Position numbers and translations under genes: made by a program
Origin: Planctomycetota bacterium
GTDB lineage: Bacteria > Planctomycetota > Planctomycetia > Pirellulales > PALSA-1355
Reading direction: 5' to 3'
DNA: 64,000 nt
NCBI GenBank assembly: GCA_003389325.1
Contig: QQVE01000040.1
Span: 25,001-89,000 of the forward strand
The notes under the pieces: model-generated
What the model saw: the letters and a program-made list of their open reading frames with translations, nothing else
The model's database searches: none
Told to the model about the DNA's origin: nothing
Part shown: positions 1 through 9,134 of the stretch, one piece after another
Numbering within the stretch: the stretch's first letter is position 1
How the letters are laid out: every line of letters starts with the position of its first letter

Positions 1-1
1 C

Positions 2-1219
2 GAGCTGACCTACCTGAACTACAAGCCGCTGAAGCACTGGCTCACCAAGAACTTCAACGTGAACACGCCCTGGAACCAGGTCGTCCATGAGTTGCTCACG
101 GCCAAGGGCAAAGTCGACGAAGTGCCGGCGGCCACGTTCGTGGGGTATCACGCCGGCAACGCGACCAATCTGGCCAGCGAAACCAGCCGCATTTTCCTGG
201 GCCAGCAGATTGGCTGTGCCCAGTGCCACGATCACCCGTTCGATAGCTGGGAGCGTCGGCAGTTTCACGAGATGGCCGCGTTCTTCGCCCGGGCCAAGAG
301 CAAGCTCTCGCAAAACGACGGCGGCGGCACGGTCGTCACCTCGGCCGAGAAGGGCGAGTACCTGATGCCCGACATGGACGACCCGCGCAAAAAGGGCAGC
401 CAGATGACGCCCAGTTTTCTCGACGGCGACTCGCTCGACAAGGGCGAAAGCGACGAGCGCCGCCGGGCGGAGCTTGCCGCCTGGGTCACCGGGCGCGAGA
501 ACCCCTGGTTTGCCAAGGCGTTCGTAAATCGCATTTGGGCCCGCACGATGGGACGCGGCTTCTACGAGCCCGTCGACGATCTGGGCGAATCGCAATCCCC
601 CGTCTGGACCGACGTGCACGAAGCGCTCACCGGGCACTTCAAGGCCACCGGCTACGACGTGAAGGACCTGTTTCGACTGATCGCCACCAGCGACGCCTAC
701 CGCCGTGGCGTGCGCACGGTCGACACGGACCTGCCGGCCGACCAGACTCCGTTGCGGCTGCGCGGCGATGAAGTCTTCGCGGCCCTGGCCGTGGGCATCG
801 AACTGCCTAATATCGTCCCGCCCAAGGTCGAGCCGACCGGGGCGATTCGCTTTCCGCCTCCGCCAAAAAGCACGCGCGATCTGGTCAACGACGTGTTTGG
901 CGCCGATCCCTCGTTCTCGGCCGTCGATGCACCGCGCACGATGGCCCAGGCGCTGTGGATGATGAACAACGAGCAGTTGCAGGCGCAAATCGATGCCTCG
1001 CCCGAGAGCGACACGATGCTCGCGCGGCTGCTGGCCGAAGAGACGGACGACCGGGCGGCCTGCCGCGTGCTCTACGAGCGCGTGCTGGCCCGTAAACCCA
1101 CCGACGACGAGTTGCGCGTGGCGTGCGAGCACGTCGAGTCCTTGGGCGATCGCGGTGCGGCGTTCGAAGACTTGCTGTGGAGCCTCGTCAACTCGGCCGA
1201 GTTCACCACCCGACGGTAG
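2..1219 (+). CDS. DUF1549/DUF1553 domain protein, 5' truncated
   Basis: The frame is open from the window edge, so the N-terminus (usually a signal peptide and often a cytochrome c-like domain) is missing. Residues 1-90 are the end of a DUF1549 domain, with its CAQCHDHPFD motif near residues 72-81. The remainder is DUF1553, with the recognisable NRIWARTMGRGFYEPVDD stretch and a C-terminal ARKPTDDELR-type segment. These large secreted proteins are hallmarks of planctomycetes and nearly always sit next to a DUF1501 gene, as here (2-nt gap). Their role is unknown; a link to extracellular polysaccharide use is often suggested but not shown. The CxxCH is a family motif and is not proof of heme binding. 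Confidence 0.93.
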   Translation, partial: ELTYLNYKPLKHWLTKNFNVNTPWNQVVHELLTAKGKVDEVPAATFVGYHAGNATNLASETSRIFLGQQIGCAQCHDHPFDSWERRQFHEMAAFFARAKSKLSQNDGGGTVVTSAEKGEYLMPDMDDPRKKGSQMTPSFLDGDSLDKGESDERRRAELAAWVTGRENPWFAKAFVNRIWARTMGRGFYEPVDDLGESQSPVWTDVHEALTGHFKATGYDVKDLFRLIATSDAYRRGVRTVDTDLPADQTPLRLRGDEVFAALAVGIELPNIVPPKVEPTGAIRFPPPPKSTRDLVNDVFGADPSFSAVDAPRTMAQALWMMNNEQLQAQIDASPESDTMLARLLAEETDDRAACRVLYERVLARKPTDDELRVACEHVESLGDRGAAFEDLLWSLVNSAEFTTRR

Positions 1220-1221
1220 CC

Positions 1222-2553
1222 ATGAATCACGAGAATCCGATTGTCGACGTGCACATGTCGCCCCAGGGCGTTGTCAGCCGCCGCGGCTTCCTGCGCCGCT
1301 CGCTGGGCACCGGCGTCGGCCTGGCCGGCGCGATGGGCCTCGGCTGGCACGACCTGCTGATCGCCAAGGCCGACGAGGTGCGCAAGGCCGGCAAGTCGAT
1401 GATCCTGTTGTGGATGGACGGCGGCCCCAGCCAGTACGACACGTTCAATCCCAAGCCCGGCTCGAAGTACCAGGGTCCGGCCCACGCCATTCACACCAAG
1501 ATTCCCGGCGTGCAGTTTGCCGAATACTGGCCGAAAACGGCCCAGTCGCTCGACCGCATCGCCATGATTCGCTCGATGTCGAGCGACGAAAAGGATCACG
1601 AGCGGGCAATCGCCCTGGTGCGAACCGGCTATCACCTCAACCCCGCGGTGCGCTATCCGACCTGGGGCGCCGTCGTGGCCCGCGACCGCGAGCGGTTCGA
1701 GAGCGATCTGCCCAGCTTCGTCCGGATCGGCAAGCCACGGATCACCACGCGCGACGTCGACGCCGGCGTGCTGGGCGTGCGCTACAACCCCTTCAAGGTC
1801 GATACGCCGGGCGCCCTGCCGCCGAACGTCGCAGCTCCCGTCGAAGCCGACGTGGTGCGCCGCCGCCTGGCCCTGGCCGAGCGTCTCGACGCCGAGTTTG
1901 CCAAGACCGGCGCCACGGCCGCCGTCGACGAAAAGCAGGACGTCTACCGCCGCACGGCCCGCATGGTGCTCAGCCCGCAGGTGGGCGTGTTCGATCTTTC
2001 GGGCGAGCCCGACAAGTTGCGCGACGCCTACGGCCGCACGGAATTCGGCCAGGGATGCCTCCTGGCACGGCGGCTGGTCGAGACGGGCGTCAGCTTTGTC
2101 GAAGTGATCAGCACCGGCTCGACCGGCGACCAGGGTTGGGACACGCACAAAAAGGGCTTCGCCGAGAACCCGCTGTTGTGCAACGAAGTCGACCCCGCCT
2201 ACTCGACCCTGCTGGCCGACCTGGCCGATCGCGGGCTGCTGGAAAACACGCTGGTGGTGTGGATGGGCGAGTTCGGCCGCACTCCCAAGTTCAAGCCCGA
2301 CGGCGGCCGCGAGCACTACTCCGAAGGCTGGCAGGTCGGCTTCAGCGGCGCGGGCGTCCGCGGCGGACAGATCATCGGGGCCACCGATGCCGACGGCCTG
2401 CACGTGACCGACCGGCCGGTGGGCGTCAGCGACCTCTTCCAGACGTTCTGCCACGTGCTGGAAATCAACCCCGACGAAGAATACGTCACCGCCGACCGCC
2501 GACCCATCAAGATCGTCGAGCACGGTGAAGTGATCCGCGAGCTATTCTCGTAG
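1222..2553 (+). CDS. DUF1501 domain protein, Tat-type signal
   Basis: 443 aa. The start is the ATG just after the upstream stop, giving an N-terminus with a twin-arginine motif (SRRGFLRR, residues 19-26) and a hydrophobic stretch, so export by Tat is likely. The body shows DUF1501 signatures: LWMDGGPSQYDTFNPKP near the start of the domain and GEFGRTPKF toward the end, related to the alkaline phosphatase/sulfatase fold. It forms a two-gene operon with the DUF1549/DUF1553 gene (2-nt spacing), the standard planctomycete pairing. The substrate is unknown. A second DUF1501 gene lies at 4370 without a DUF1553 partner. Confidence 0.93.
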   Translation: MNHENPIVDVHMSPQGVVSRRGFLRRSLGTGVGLAGAMGLGWHDLLIAKADEVRKAGKSMILLWMDGGPSQYDTFNPKPGSKYQGPAHAIHTKIPGVQFAEYWPKTAQSLDRIAMIRSMSSDEKDHERAIALVRTGYHLNPAVRYPTWGAVVARDRERFESDLPSFVRIGKPRITTRDVDAGVLGVRYNPFKVDTPGALPPNVAAPVEADVVRRRLALAERLDAEFAKTGATAAVDEKQDVYRRTARMVLSPQVGVFDLSGEPDKLRDAYGRTEFGQGCLLARRLVETGVSFVEVISTGSTGDQGWDTHKKGFAENPLLCNEVDPAYSTLLADLADRGLLENTLVVWMGEFGRTPKFKPDGGREHYSEGWQVGFSGAGVRGGQIIGATDADGLHVTDRPVGVSDLFQTFCHVLEINPDEEYVTADRRPIKIVEHGEVIRELFS

Positions 2554-2621
2554 GGTGAAGTCCCGTATCGAACCTCGATACGCGCGGCGCGGCTGGTACG
2601 CCACAGTCGACTCATAGAAAA

Positions 2622-2661
2622 CGGCGTGCCTGCCAAGCGCAGTGCCAGAGCAGGCACGCCG
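2622..2661. terminator. bidirectional intrinsic terminator
   Basis: A perfect 12-bp inverted repeat (CGGCGTGCCTGC and its complement) has a 16-nt loop. It is followed by ATTTTGTT on the plus strand and by TTTTCTATG on the minus strand. It sits between the convergent ends of the DUF1501 gene and the PqaA-like gene, so it can serve both. Confidence 0.8.
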
Positions 2662-2690
2662 ATTTTGTTCACTTTTGTTCACTACCGCGC

Positions 2691-4118
2691 TCAGTCTGCT
2701 GCCCCGGCAGCGGCTTCCACCTCGACCGGCGGCGTCGGCTGCTCGTACTCGAACGGCAGCTCGTCGGGCACCACGTTGACTTGCGTGGTCACCTTCAGCG
2801 GCGGCGAAGGATTGTTGTCGTAGGTCAGTTCGACCATGAACGCCGTGAAGCCTTCCTCGGGCTTGTCCACTTTGCCGACGTAGGTGCCGTCGGCCTGCGG
2901 CTCCAGATCCTGGCTCTTCCAGACTTTGCCGATCGTGTCGACGCGGAAATCGCGGGCGTCGGGGTTCGTGGCGTGCCACAGCTTCACCGCCGCCGGCTTG
3001 TCGGCGGTCGTCACGTGCAGCGAGTTGTCGTCGCCGACCTTCCAGGAGTACTCGGGCAGCTTCTTGCCAGCGACGACCGAGTTGTAGAAGGACAGCAACG
3101 TGGCCGGCACGTCGGTGCCCCGCATGCTGTGATCGGCATTGGGCACGTACCGCAGCAACTTCGGCTCCGGCAGATCGTCGTAGTAGAACTGCGACGAAGT
3201 GGGCAGGAAGAATTGGTCTCCGGTGGCGTTGAGAATGTACTTGGGCATCGTGAAGCGATGGCGATACGAGTACGGCTCGACGATCTTCATCAACTTGGCG
3301 TACTGCGGTGAACCGCTCCAGTCCATGATGTTCTCGGCCACGTAGTCGCCGACCGCGGGCGCCCAGAACCCATAGGCCCGCCAGTGGTGCTCGAACGACG
3401 GCACGACGTTGAGCATATCGATCACGATCGGCGCGATGCCGATTACGCGCTTGTCGACCGCGGCAGTCGTCCAGGTCGTCCAGCCGCGCTTCGAGCCGCC
3501 GGCCACGACGAACTTGTCGACCTTGATCTTGCCGCCCTCGTCCGAGGCACAAAACGCGGTGATCGTATCCAGCGCTCGCACGGCGGCCTTGGTCATCGGC
3601 AACCGCAGCGGCCACTTTTCGTCGCCCGTGCGAAGGTACTTGTCCCAGGTGTAAGCGATGATCGCGTCTTCCTTGCGCTTCCGGGTCTCGCCTTTAAAGA
3701 CCAGAGGCTGATTGGGAACCATCTTCAGTTCGGTGATCACCGATTTGCTGCCCAGGGCCAACTGCGCGGTGAGCGGATCGGCACCCTTGGGCGGATCGCC
3801 GCCGTTGGAGCCGCCGCCGATGACCAGCAGACCCGTCGAGTTCTGCACGTCGTCGGGCTTGGTCATCACCATCCAGTGTTTCCACTCGGTGCGGTTGACC
3901 TCCTCGGTCGTGAGATACGTCTGCGACACCATCTCGATCACATAGGTCGTAAAGCCGCGGCCCTCGATCGTGTCAACGAGTTCCCAGCGGTAGGCCGGGT
4001 CGGGCTCGGCCACGTACTTGTCGAGTGCGGTCGGCTCCTCGCCGCGGGCGGAAGCTACAAACATCAGGCCGACCAACACGGCCAGGGTGCGGACTAGATG
4101 GAGAGGCAAACGGGACAT
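2691..4118 (-). CDS. PhoPQ-activated pathogenicity-related (PqaA-like) protein
   Basis: 475 aa. The ATG at 4118 is preceded by a GAGG ribosome site and opens a signal peptide (MSRLPLHLVRTLAVLVGLMF..., cleavage near residue 25). The body matches the PqaA family, an alpha/beta-hydrolase-like fold: the VIGGGSNGGDPP region, the GGSKRGWTTWTTAAVD segment where the nucleophile Ser would lie, and NADHSMRGTD near the expected catalytic His. The original member is a PhoP/PhoQ-regulated Salmonella gene, but the enzymatic activity is not known and the regulation need not apply here. It is probably secreted or periplasmic. It is convergent with the DUF1501 gene and has no obvious operon partner. Confidence 0.9.
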   Translation of the reverse strand: MSRLPLHLVRTLAVLVGLMFVASARGEEPTALDKYVAEPDPAYRWELVDTIEGRGFTTYVIEMVSQTYLTTEEVNRTEWKHWMVMTKPDDVQNSTGLLVIGGGSNGGDPPKGADPLTAQLALGSKSVITELKMVPNQPLVFKGETRKRKEDAIIAYTWDKYLRTGDEKWPLRLPMTKAAVRALDTITAFCASDEGGKIKVDKFVVAGGSKRGWTTWTTAAVDKRVIGIAPIVIDMLNVVPSFEHHWRAYGFWAPAVGDYVAENIMDWSGSPQYAKLMKIVEPYSYRHRFTMPKYILNATGDQFFLPTSSQFYYDDLPEPKLLRYVPNADHSMRGTDVPATLLSFYNSVVAGKKLPEYSWKVGDDNSLHVTTADKPAAVKLWHATNPDARDFRVDTIGKVWKSQDLEPQADGTYVGKVDKPEEGFTAFMVELTYDNNPSPPLKVTTQVNVVPDELPFEYEQPTPPVEVEAAAGAAD

Positions 4119-4273
4119 GAAAACGATCCTCGTGAAAGTCGTGGACAAAAGCGATGCGTCTGCGGACACGCAGAGCTATGCAATGTAACTACCGGCGGCG
4201 CAAGGCTCAACACACTGCCCATGCCGCCACGGTGGGGTGGGGTTCATCGCCGAACGACCGCCGAGTCGCCAGA

Positions 4274-4303
4274 TTGACTTTTCAAATCGCGAATTGCTAG
4301 AAT
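4274..4303 (+). promoter_or_regulatory. sigma70-type promoter of the second DUF1501 gene
   Basis: TTGACT, an 18-bp spacer and TAGAAT lie about 67 bp upstream of the ATG at 4370. The region is more AT-rich than its surroundings. It is predicted by motif only. Confidence 0.65.
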
Positions 4304-4369
4304 CCGCTTCCGATCAAAGCGTCTTGATATGTTTTTGATCGAGCCGCATCCGAGCCAAGGGGGGAATCC

Positions 4370-5749
4370 ATGTTCAGGGTGCATGCTGGAACGACGCGCA
4401 AGTATTGCGACGGATTGACGCGGCGGAGTTTCGTGCAGTTGGGCATCGCGGGCCTGGCTTCGGTCGGCCTGCCGCGGATTCTGGCGGCCAAGGAGGCCTC
4501 CCAGCAGTTCGGCCGTCCGCAGCGCGACACGGCCGTCATCATGCTCTGGCTCGATGGCGGGCCCAGCCACCTGGACATGTATGACATGAAGCCCGAGGCT
4601 CCGGCCGAATACCGGGGGCTCTGGAACCCGATTCGCACGAGTGTGCCGGGCATCGAGATCAGTGAGCTTTTCCCCCGACAGGCCAAGGTGGCCGACAAGT
4701 TCTCGCTCATCCGCTCGCTGCACCACGACAACGGCGACCACTTCACGGGCGCACACTACTTGCTGACGTCGCGCGACGGAGCCAGCGGCGGCGACACCAC
4801 CGGCAAGTATCCCTCGATCGCCTCGATCGCCACCAAGCTGCGCGGCCCGCGGCGCGAGGGCATGCCCGCCTACGCAGCCGTGCCCTACGCGGCCAGCGTC
4901 GGGCTGCGGCCGGGGTACTTCGGGGCCAACTACCTGGGCCACGCCTATAACCCGTTTGAAACCAACGGCGATCCCAACGATCCCAACTTCAAGGTCGACA
5001 ACATCCAGCTCAGCGACGCGCTCACGATCGATCGGCTCGAAGACCGCCGTGCGCTGTTGTCGCACTTCGACCGCCTTCGCCGCGACATGGACTCAAGCGG
5101 TGCCATGGAAACGATGGACCGCTTCGACCACAAGGCCTACGAAATGGTGGCAGGCGGCGCGGCCCGCCAGGCGTTCGACATCGGCGTCGAGGACGAGGCC
5201 ACGCGCGAAATGTACGGGCGGCATCCCTGGGGTCAGAGCACACTCTTGGCCCGCCGCCTCGTGGAAGCGGGTTCCACCTGGGTCACCGTGCACATGGGCG
5301 GCTGGGACCACCACTGGGATCTCAAGGCGGGCTACGAGCGCAACCTGCCGATCGTCGACGCGCTGGTGTCCGCGCTGTTTACCGATCTCGATCAGCGGGG
5401 GCTGCTGGACCAAACGCTGGTCATTCTCTGCGGCGAGTTCAGCCGCACGCCGCGCATGAACGACGGCGGCAACGGCGGACCGGCGGGCAGCATGGGCACC
5501 CCGGGACGCGATCATTGGGGCAATGCCATGAGCGTGCTGATCGGCGGCGGCGGCATCCACGGCGGACGCGTCGTCGGCGCAACCAATAGCCGCGGCGAAG
5601 TCCCCCAGGATCGGCCGGTCGAAGCGTGCGACCTGCACGCCACGATTTATCGCTGCCTGGGCATCGATCCCTCGGTGAGCTTCCTCAACCACGCCGGCCG
5701 CCCCGTGCCGGCGATCGACCGCGGCGAAGTTATCACCGAGCTACTCTAG
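4370..5749 (+). CDS. DUF1501 domain protein, Tat-type signal
   Basis: 459 aa. The ATG follows a strong purine-rich site (AAGGGGGGAATCC). The N-terminus has a twin-arginine motif (LTRRSFVQLG, residues 16-25) and a hydrophobic segment. DUF1501 hallmarks are LWLDGGPSHLDMYDMKP and GEFSRTPRMN, plus a conserved WDHHWD cluster that could bind metal, by analogy with the sulfatase/phosphatase superfamily. Unlike the DUF1501 gene at 1222 it has no DUF1549/DUF1553 neighbour and is transcribed alone from its own promoter. Function unknown. Confidence 0.93.
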   Translation: MFRVHAGTTRKYCDGLTRRSFVQLGIAGLASVGLPRILAAKEASQQFGRPQRDTAVIMLWLDGGPSHLDMYDMKPEAPAEYRGLWNPIRTSVPGIEISELFPRQAKVADKFSLIRSLHHDNGDHFTGAHYLLTSRDGASGGDTTGKYPSIASIATKLRGPRREGMPAYAAVPYAASVGLRPGYFGANYLGHAYNPFETNGDPNDPNFKVDNIQLSDALTIDRLEDRRALLSHFDRLRRDMDSSGAMETMDRFDHKAYEMVAGGAARQAFDIGVEDEATREMYGRHPWGQSTLLARRLVEAGSTWVTVHMGGWDHHWDLKAGYERNLPIVDALVSALFTDLDQRGLLDQTLVILCGEFSRTPRMNDGGNGGPAGSMGTPGRDHWGNAMSVLIGGGGIHGGRVVGATNSRGEVPQDRPVEACDLHATIYRCLGIDPSVSFLNHAGRPVPAIDRGEVITELL

Positions 5750-5800
5750 CGGCCTCGCGGAGTCGAGTGTCCCGCGGGCCTCCACCGCCCCGGCGGGCGT

Positions 5801-6733
5801 TCACGCCACTTGGGGCTTAGCCCCCAGTTCGGCCAAATACCCCGCAATCTGCTCCCGATGCTCTGGCCGAAACCGATGAAACGGCTCGGCCATGAAATCA
5901 TCGCAAACCCCGAGGCACGACAGCGCACACTTTAGCCCCTTGATAAACGCCGAGCCGTGCTTGCCAACCGAGTAGATCGTCTGGCCGATATGAATCACCC
6001 GAGCATGCAACTCGGCCACCTTCTCCAGGTCGCGCGCCAGCGCCGCCTCGTACAGGTCGACGTACAGCCGCGGAAAAAGATTCGCTCCGCCGTTCACGCC
6101 GCCGTGGGCGCCGAACAACACCGACTCGCCCAGCAGCTCCTCGGGCCCCACCAGCAACGAAAAGTCGGGACGCTCAGCGCAGATCGCCTTCAGCTTGTGA
6201 AAGTAGATCATCTGGGCCGAGCTGTCCTTCATGCCCACTACGCCGGGAATGTCGAGCGCCGCGGCCACGGTCGCCGGATCGAAGGTGATCTTGGTGTGGC
6301 TCGGCATGTTGTACAGAAACATCGGCAGCGGCATCTCGGCGGCGATGTCCTGCACGTACTCGAGCAGCTCGGGTTGTCCGGCCGGAAAGTAGTAGGGGGC
6401 CGACAACACAACGGCCTGCGCGCCCGCCTCGGCCGCGTGCTTTGCCAAGTTCACGCTTTCCACAAACGACGTGTCGGTCACGCCCACGAGCACCGGCACG
6501 CGCCCGCCGACCTGCCGGCAGACATGCGAAATGAACTCGCGGCGCAATCGATAGCTCAGGCTGGGCGCTTCACCGGTCGTGCCCAGGATGAACAGCCCGT
6601 GCACGCCTCCGGCCAGGATGTGCTCGACCAGCCGCTCGGCGCCGCCGGTGTCGAGCGTATCGCGATCGACAAGCGGTGTAACCACCGGCGGAATGACGCC
6701 ACGCAGCGGCTTGGGGAGTAGGGTCGCGTTCAC
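5801..6733 (-). CDS. DapA-family (dihydrodipicolinate synthase/NAL-type) lyase
   Basis: 310 aa, the normal family length, forming a single TIM barrel. The class I aldolase signature is intact: GTTGE at residues 51-55, the active-site Tyr141 in YNMP, and the Schiff-base Lys169 in GMKDSS. The family covers 4-hydroxy-tetrahydrodipicolinate synthase, N-acetylneuraminate lyase and several sugar-acid aldolases and dehydratases. There is no lysine-pathway neighbour, so substrate specificity cannot be read from context; an alternative pyruvate aldolase is as likely as DapA itself. It is convergent with the DUF1501 gene. Confidence 0.88.
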   Translation of the reverse strand: MNATLLPKPLRGVIPPVVTPLVDRDTLDTGGAERLVEHILAGGVHGLFILGTTGEAPSLSYRLRREFISHVCRQVGGRVPVLVGVTDTSFVESVNLAKHAAEAGAQAVVLSAPYYFPAGQPELLEYVQDIAAEMPLPMFLYNMPSHTKITFDPATVAAALDIPGVVGMKDSSAQMIYFHKLKAICAERPDFSLLVGPEELLGESVLFGAHGGVNGGANLFPRLYVDLYEAALARDLEKVAELHARVIHIGQTIYSVGKHGSAFIKGLKCALSCLGVCDDFMAEPFHRFRPEHREQIAGYLAELGAKPQVA

Positions 6734-6963
6734 GGGTCAGATTCCTCGCTTGCGTGAGTTTCATGCGTGTTTCCGTCGAGTATGACCGCCGCCGTCGAGG
6801 CTGGCCAGCCCCGCGGCGCGCGATTCGCCGCGGCATTTTCGCGTGGCGCACTGATGCCCTTTAGCGCCGCGCGCCGGTGGGCTACGATTTGTTGGCGTCC
6901 CGCCGTTACGATTCCCATCCGTGCGAAACCTCGTGCGCTTGCTTTCCGGCCAAACCTGAACGG

Positions 6964-7872
6964 TTGACTACGAAACCGATTTCGCCCTACGTGTGGATGC
7001 TGCTGGGGTCGCTGGGCATTTCAGCCATGGCCACGCTGGTGCATGCGCTGGCCGGGCGCTGCGACTGGGAGGTGGTAGCCACGGTGCGCGCGGGCCTGGC
7101 CCTGATCATTTCCGGCGCGCTGGCCGTGCACGCCGGGGCTCCGCTGGTGGTCTTGCGTCCGCCGGTGATGTGGATGCGCAGCCTGGCCGGCACGGTCAGC
7201 CTGCTGTGCACGTTCTACGCGCTTTCGCGCTTGCCCAGCTCCGACGTGCTGACGTTGACCAACATGTTCCCGATTTGGGTGACTCTACTAAGTTGGCCGC
7301 TGGCCGGCATTGCACCAACCAAAGGGGCGTGGCTGGCCGTGGCCGTAGGTATCGCTGGGGTCGTGCTGGTGGCGCAGCCGCGCTTCGACGACGGCGGCCT
7401 GTTTCCAATTCTCGTGGCGATCACCGCCTCGTTCAGCACCTCGATCGCCATGTTCGGCCTGCACAAGCTGGGCCACGTCGATCCGCGGGCCATCGTGGCC
7501 CACTTTTCGGCCACGGCCCTGGTCGTTTGCTCAAGCTTGTTGGTACTCGGCCCCCACGACACGCCCAACCGCTGGCCGCAGTCGTCGCAAGCGCTCTTGA
7601 TCCTCGCCGGCGTGGGCGTGTGTGCCACGGCCGGCCAGCTGTTCCTCACCAAGGCCTTTGCCGCCGGACCGCCGGCCCGAGTGTCGGTCGTGGCCCTGAC
7701 GCAAGTGGCCTTCGCGATGATCTTCGAGACTATCTTTTTCGGCCACGCGTTCGCGCCGGAATCGCTGCTTGGCATCGTGCTGGTGCTCGCACCCACGGCC
7801 TGGTTATTGGCCACGCAGCGGCGGCCGAACCTGGCGGATCTTTCCAACGAGCCGCCCGCGCAATACGATTGA
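6964..7872 (+). CDS. EamA/DMT-family membrane transporter
   Basis: 302 aa from a TTG start. The same frame stays open up to a GTG at 6877, but that extension is polar and not transporter-like, so the start is uncertain. About ten hydrophobic segments form two EamA repeats; the end of the first contains RLPSSDVLTLTNMFPIWV, typical of the family. Drug/metabolite transporters export or import small metabolites across the inner membrane, and the substrate cannot be predicted. It is divergent from the DapA-like gene, and the AlgH-like gene follows 37 nt downstream, possibly co-transcribed. Confidence 0.85.
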   Translation: MTTKPISPYVWMLLGSLGISAMATLVHALAGRCDWEVVATVRAGLALIISGALAVHAGAPLVVLRPPVMWMRSLAGTVSLLCTFYALSRLPSSDVLTLTNMFPIWVTLLSWPLAGIAPTKGAWLAVAVGIAGVVLVAQPRFDDGGLFPILVAITASFSTSIAMFGLHKLGHVDPRAIVAHFSATALVVCSSLLVLGPHDTPNRWPQSSQALLILAGVGVCATAGQLFLTKAFAAGPPARVSVVALTQVAFAMIFETIFFGHAFAPESLLGIVLVLAPTAWLLATQRRPNLADLSNEPPAQYD

Positions 7873-7909
7873 GGGGAGCCACGCACGACTCTCACCCGCT
7901 CGTTTGACC

Positions 7910-8467
7910 GTGACCTACCTGCAAGCACACCTGCTGATCGCCACGCCCGACCTGGCCGAGCCGTTCACGCGCAGCGTGGTGCTGCTGGTGCGCCACAACG
8001 AAGAAGGCGCCTTGGGGCTGATCCTCAACCATCGCACCAGCGCGCAGCTCGAAGAGGCCTGGAACAAGCTCAGCGACACGCCGTGTCATCGCCAGGCGCC
8101 GATCTATCTCGGCGGTCCGTGCGAGGGGCCGCTGGTCGCGCTGCACACGCAAGAGTTCCTGCTCGAGATCGAAGTCATGCAGGGGCTGTACTTCAGCGCC
8201 GAGAAGGACAAGCTCGAAACGCTCGCCGCGCAGACCGACGACCCGGGCGCGAGCGTCAAGTTCTTCGCCGGCTATTCCGGCTGGGCGGCCGGGCAACTGG
8301 AAAACGAGATCGCCCGCGGCAGTTGGTCGGTCATGCCCGCCAAGCCGGAACACGTCTTCTGGCACGAGGACGAACTCTGGAAGCGCGCCACGCGCTTCGT
8401 GGCCGATGCCGCCTGGCGTTCGACGCTGGGCATCAAGCACGTTCCGCCCGACCTGCGGGTCAACTAA
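7910..8467 (+). CDS. YqgE/AlgH family (UPF0301) protein
   Basis: 185 aa from a GTG start, matching the usual length of about 187 aa; a TTG two codons upstream is an alternative. The family signature is clear: the N-terminal HLLIATPDL, SVVLLVRHNEEGALGLILN, YLGGPCEGPLVALH, and FFAGYSGWAAGQLENEIARGSW. The family is widespread and cytoplasmic. AlgH was named from Pseudomonas alginate regulation, but its biochemical role is unresolved. It lies directly behind the DMT transporter gene. Confidence 0.9.
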   Translation: MTYLQAHLLIATPDLAEPFTRSVVLLVRHNEEGALGLILNHRTSAQLEEAWNKLSDTPCHRQAPIYLGGPCEGPLVALHTQEFLLEIEVMQGLYFSAEKDKLETLAAQTDDPGASVKFFAGYSGWAAGQLENEIARGSWSVMPAKPEHVFWHEDELWKRATRFVADAAWRSTLGIKHVPPDLRVN

Positions 8468-8471
8468 ACCC

Positions 8472-8514
8472 CGCTTCAAGACCTCTCCCGCGCGGGAGAG
8501 GTTGGCTTGAAGCG
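8472..8514. terminator. compound palindrome between convergent genes
   Basis: An outer 9-bp arm (CGCTTCAAG/CTTGAAGCG) encloses a nearly loopless inner palindrome, ACCTCTCCCG-CG-CGGGAGAGGT, with a 3-nt bulge on one side. It lies between the AlgH-like stop (8467) and the end of the minus-strand gene (8533). There is no T-run, so the terminator role is inferred from position. It could also be a dispersed REP-like repeat. Confidence 0.55.
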
Positions 8515-8532
8515 TGCTGTCGGCGAAGCGTT

Positions 8533-8802
8533 CTAGGCCGCCATGCGGTGCGGTTCGATCTCCTCGAACAGGTTGACCGTGCGGAGCATGTTTCCTTCCG
8601 AGTCGTAGAACTGCACGAGTCCCACGTCGATCATCCACATGGCCAAGAGCTCGTCGACGCGGTAGCTGCGAGCGACGTAGCGCCCCTCGTCGAGCATGAT
8701 CCGCTCGTCCATGTCGTACAGAACGTCCTCGTCGACGTCCAACTCGAGAAACGTACGATGGACGATGGTACGGATTTCGTCCGGGGTCGGATTCAATGTC
8801 AT
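8533..8802 (-). CDS. conserved hypothetical protein, 89 aa
   Basis: The ATG at 8802 is chosen because AAGGAGG lies 8 nt upstream; the longer frame (to 8919) has no such signal. The product is small and acidic (MTLNPTPDEIRTIVHRTF...), soluble, without signal peptide or membrane segment. I recognise no domain. It is convergent with the AlgH-like gene. Confidence 0.75.
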   Translation of the reverse strand: MTLNPTPDEIRTIVHRTFLELDVDEDVLYDMDERIMLDEGRYVARSYRVDELLAMWMIDVGLVQFYDSEGNMLRTVNLFEEIEPHRMAA

Positions 8803-9134
8803 GTTGGCAACCTCCTTGTTGCGTTTAGCCGCGACCTTCCATGTCGGGCTCCACTTGAGGAGCGTGAGTTTAGCGTGCGGCACAGGATTGATGAAGATGA
8901 AGTTTCCCGCGCCGCGCATCAGCTAACCTTCCGACTGATGTCGCGCCTGTGATATCAAGATCGGCTAGCGGCAAATCGGCTCTTGACCAAACTGCCAAGT
9001 TTGCGGTTCGTGCGGGCGCAGGGGGCGTTTGGCCGCGCGGCGCCGCCCGATTCTGGCCGTCGATTGACCAACGCTGGCAGTGCTGTCATCCTGATGGCAG
9101 CGACAAACTCAAGATTCTTCTGGAGCGTGGCGAC
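8803..9134. other. 332-bp divergent intergenic region
   Basis: This separates the minus-strand 89-aa gene from the plus-strand MaoC gene. Apart from the ribosome site of the minus-strand gene I see no repeat, RNA or convincing promoter. An in-frame upstream extension of the MaoC gene (to 8949) exists but lacks family similarity. Confidence 0.5.

Noticed and set aside
212..240. CxxCH in the DUF1549 protein as a heme c site
   Set aside because: CAQCHDHP is an invariant family motif of DUF1549 and occurs without a cytochrome fold in this part.
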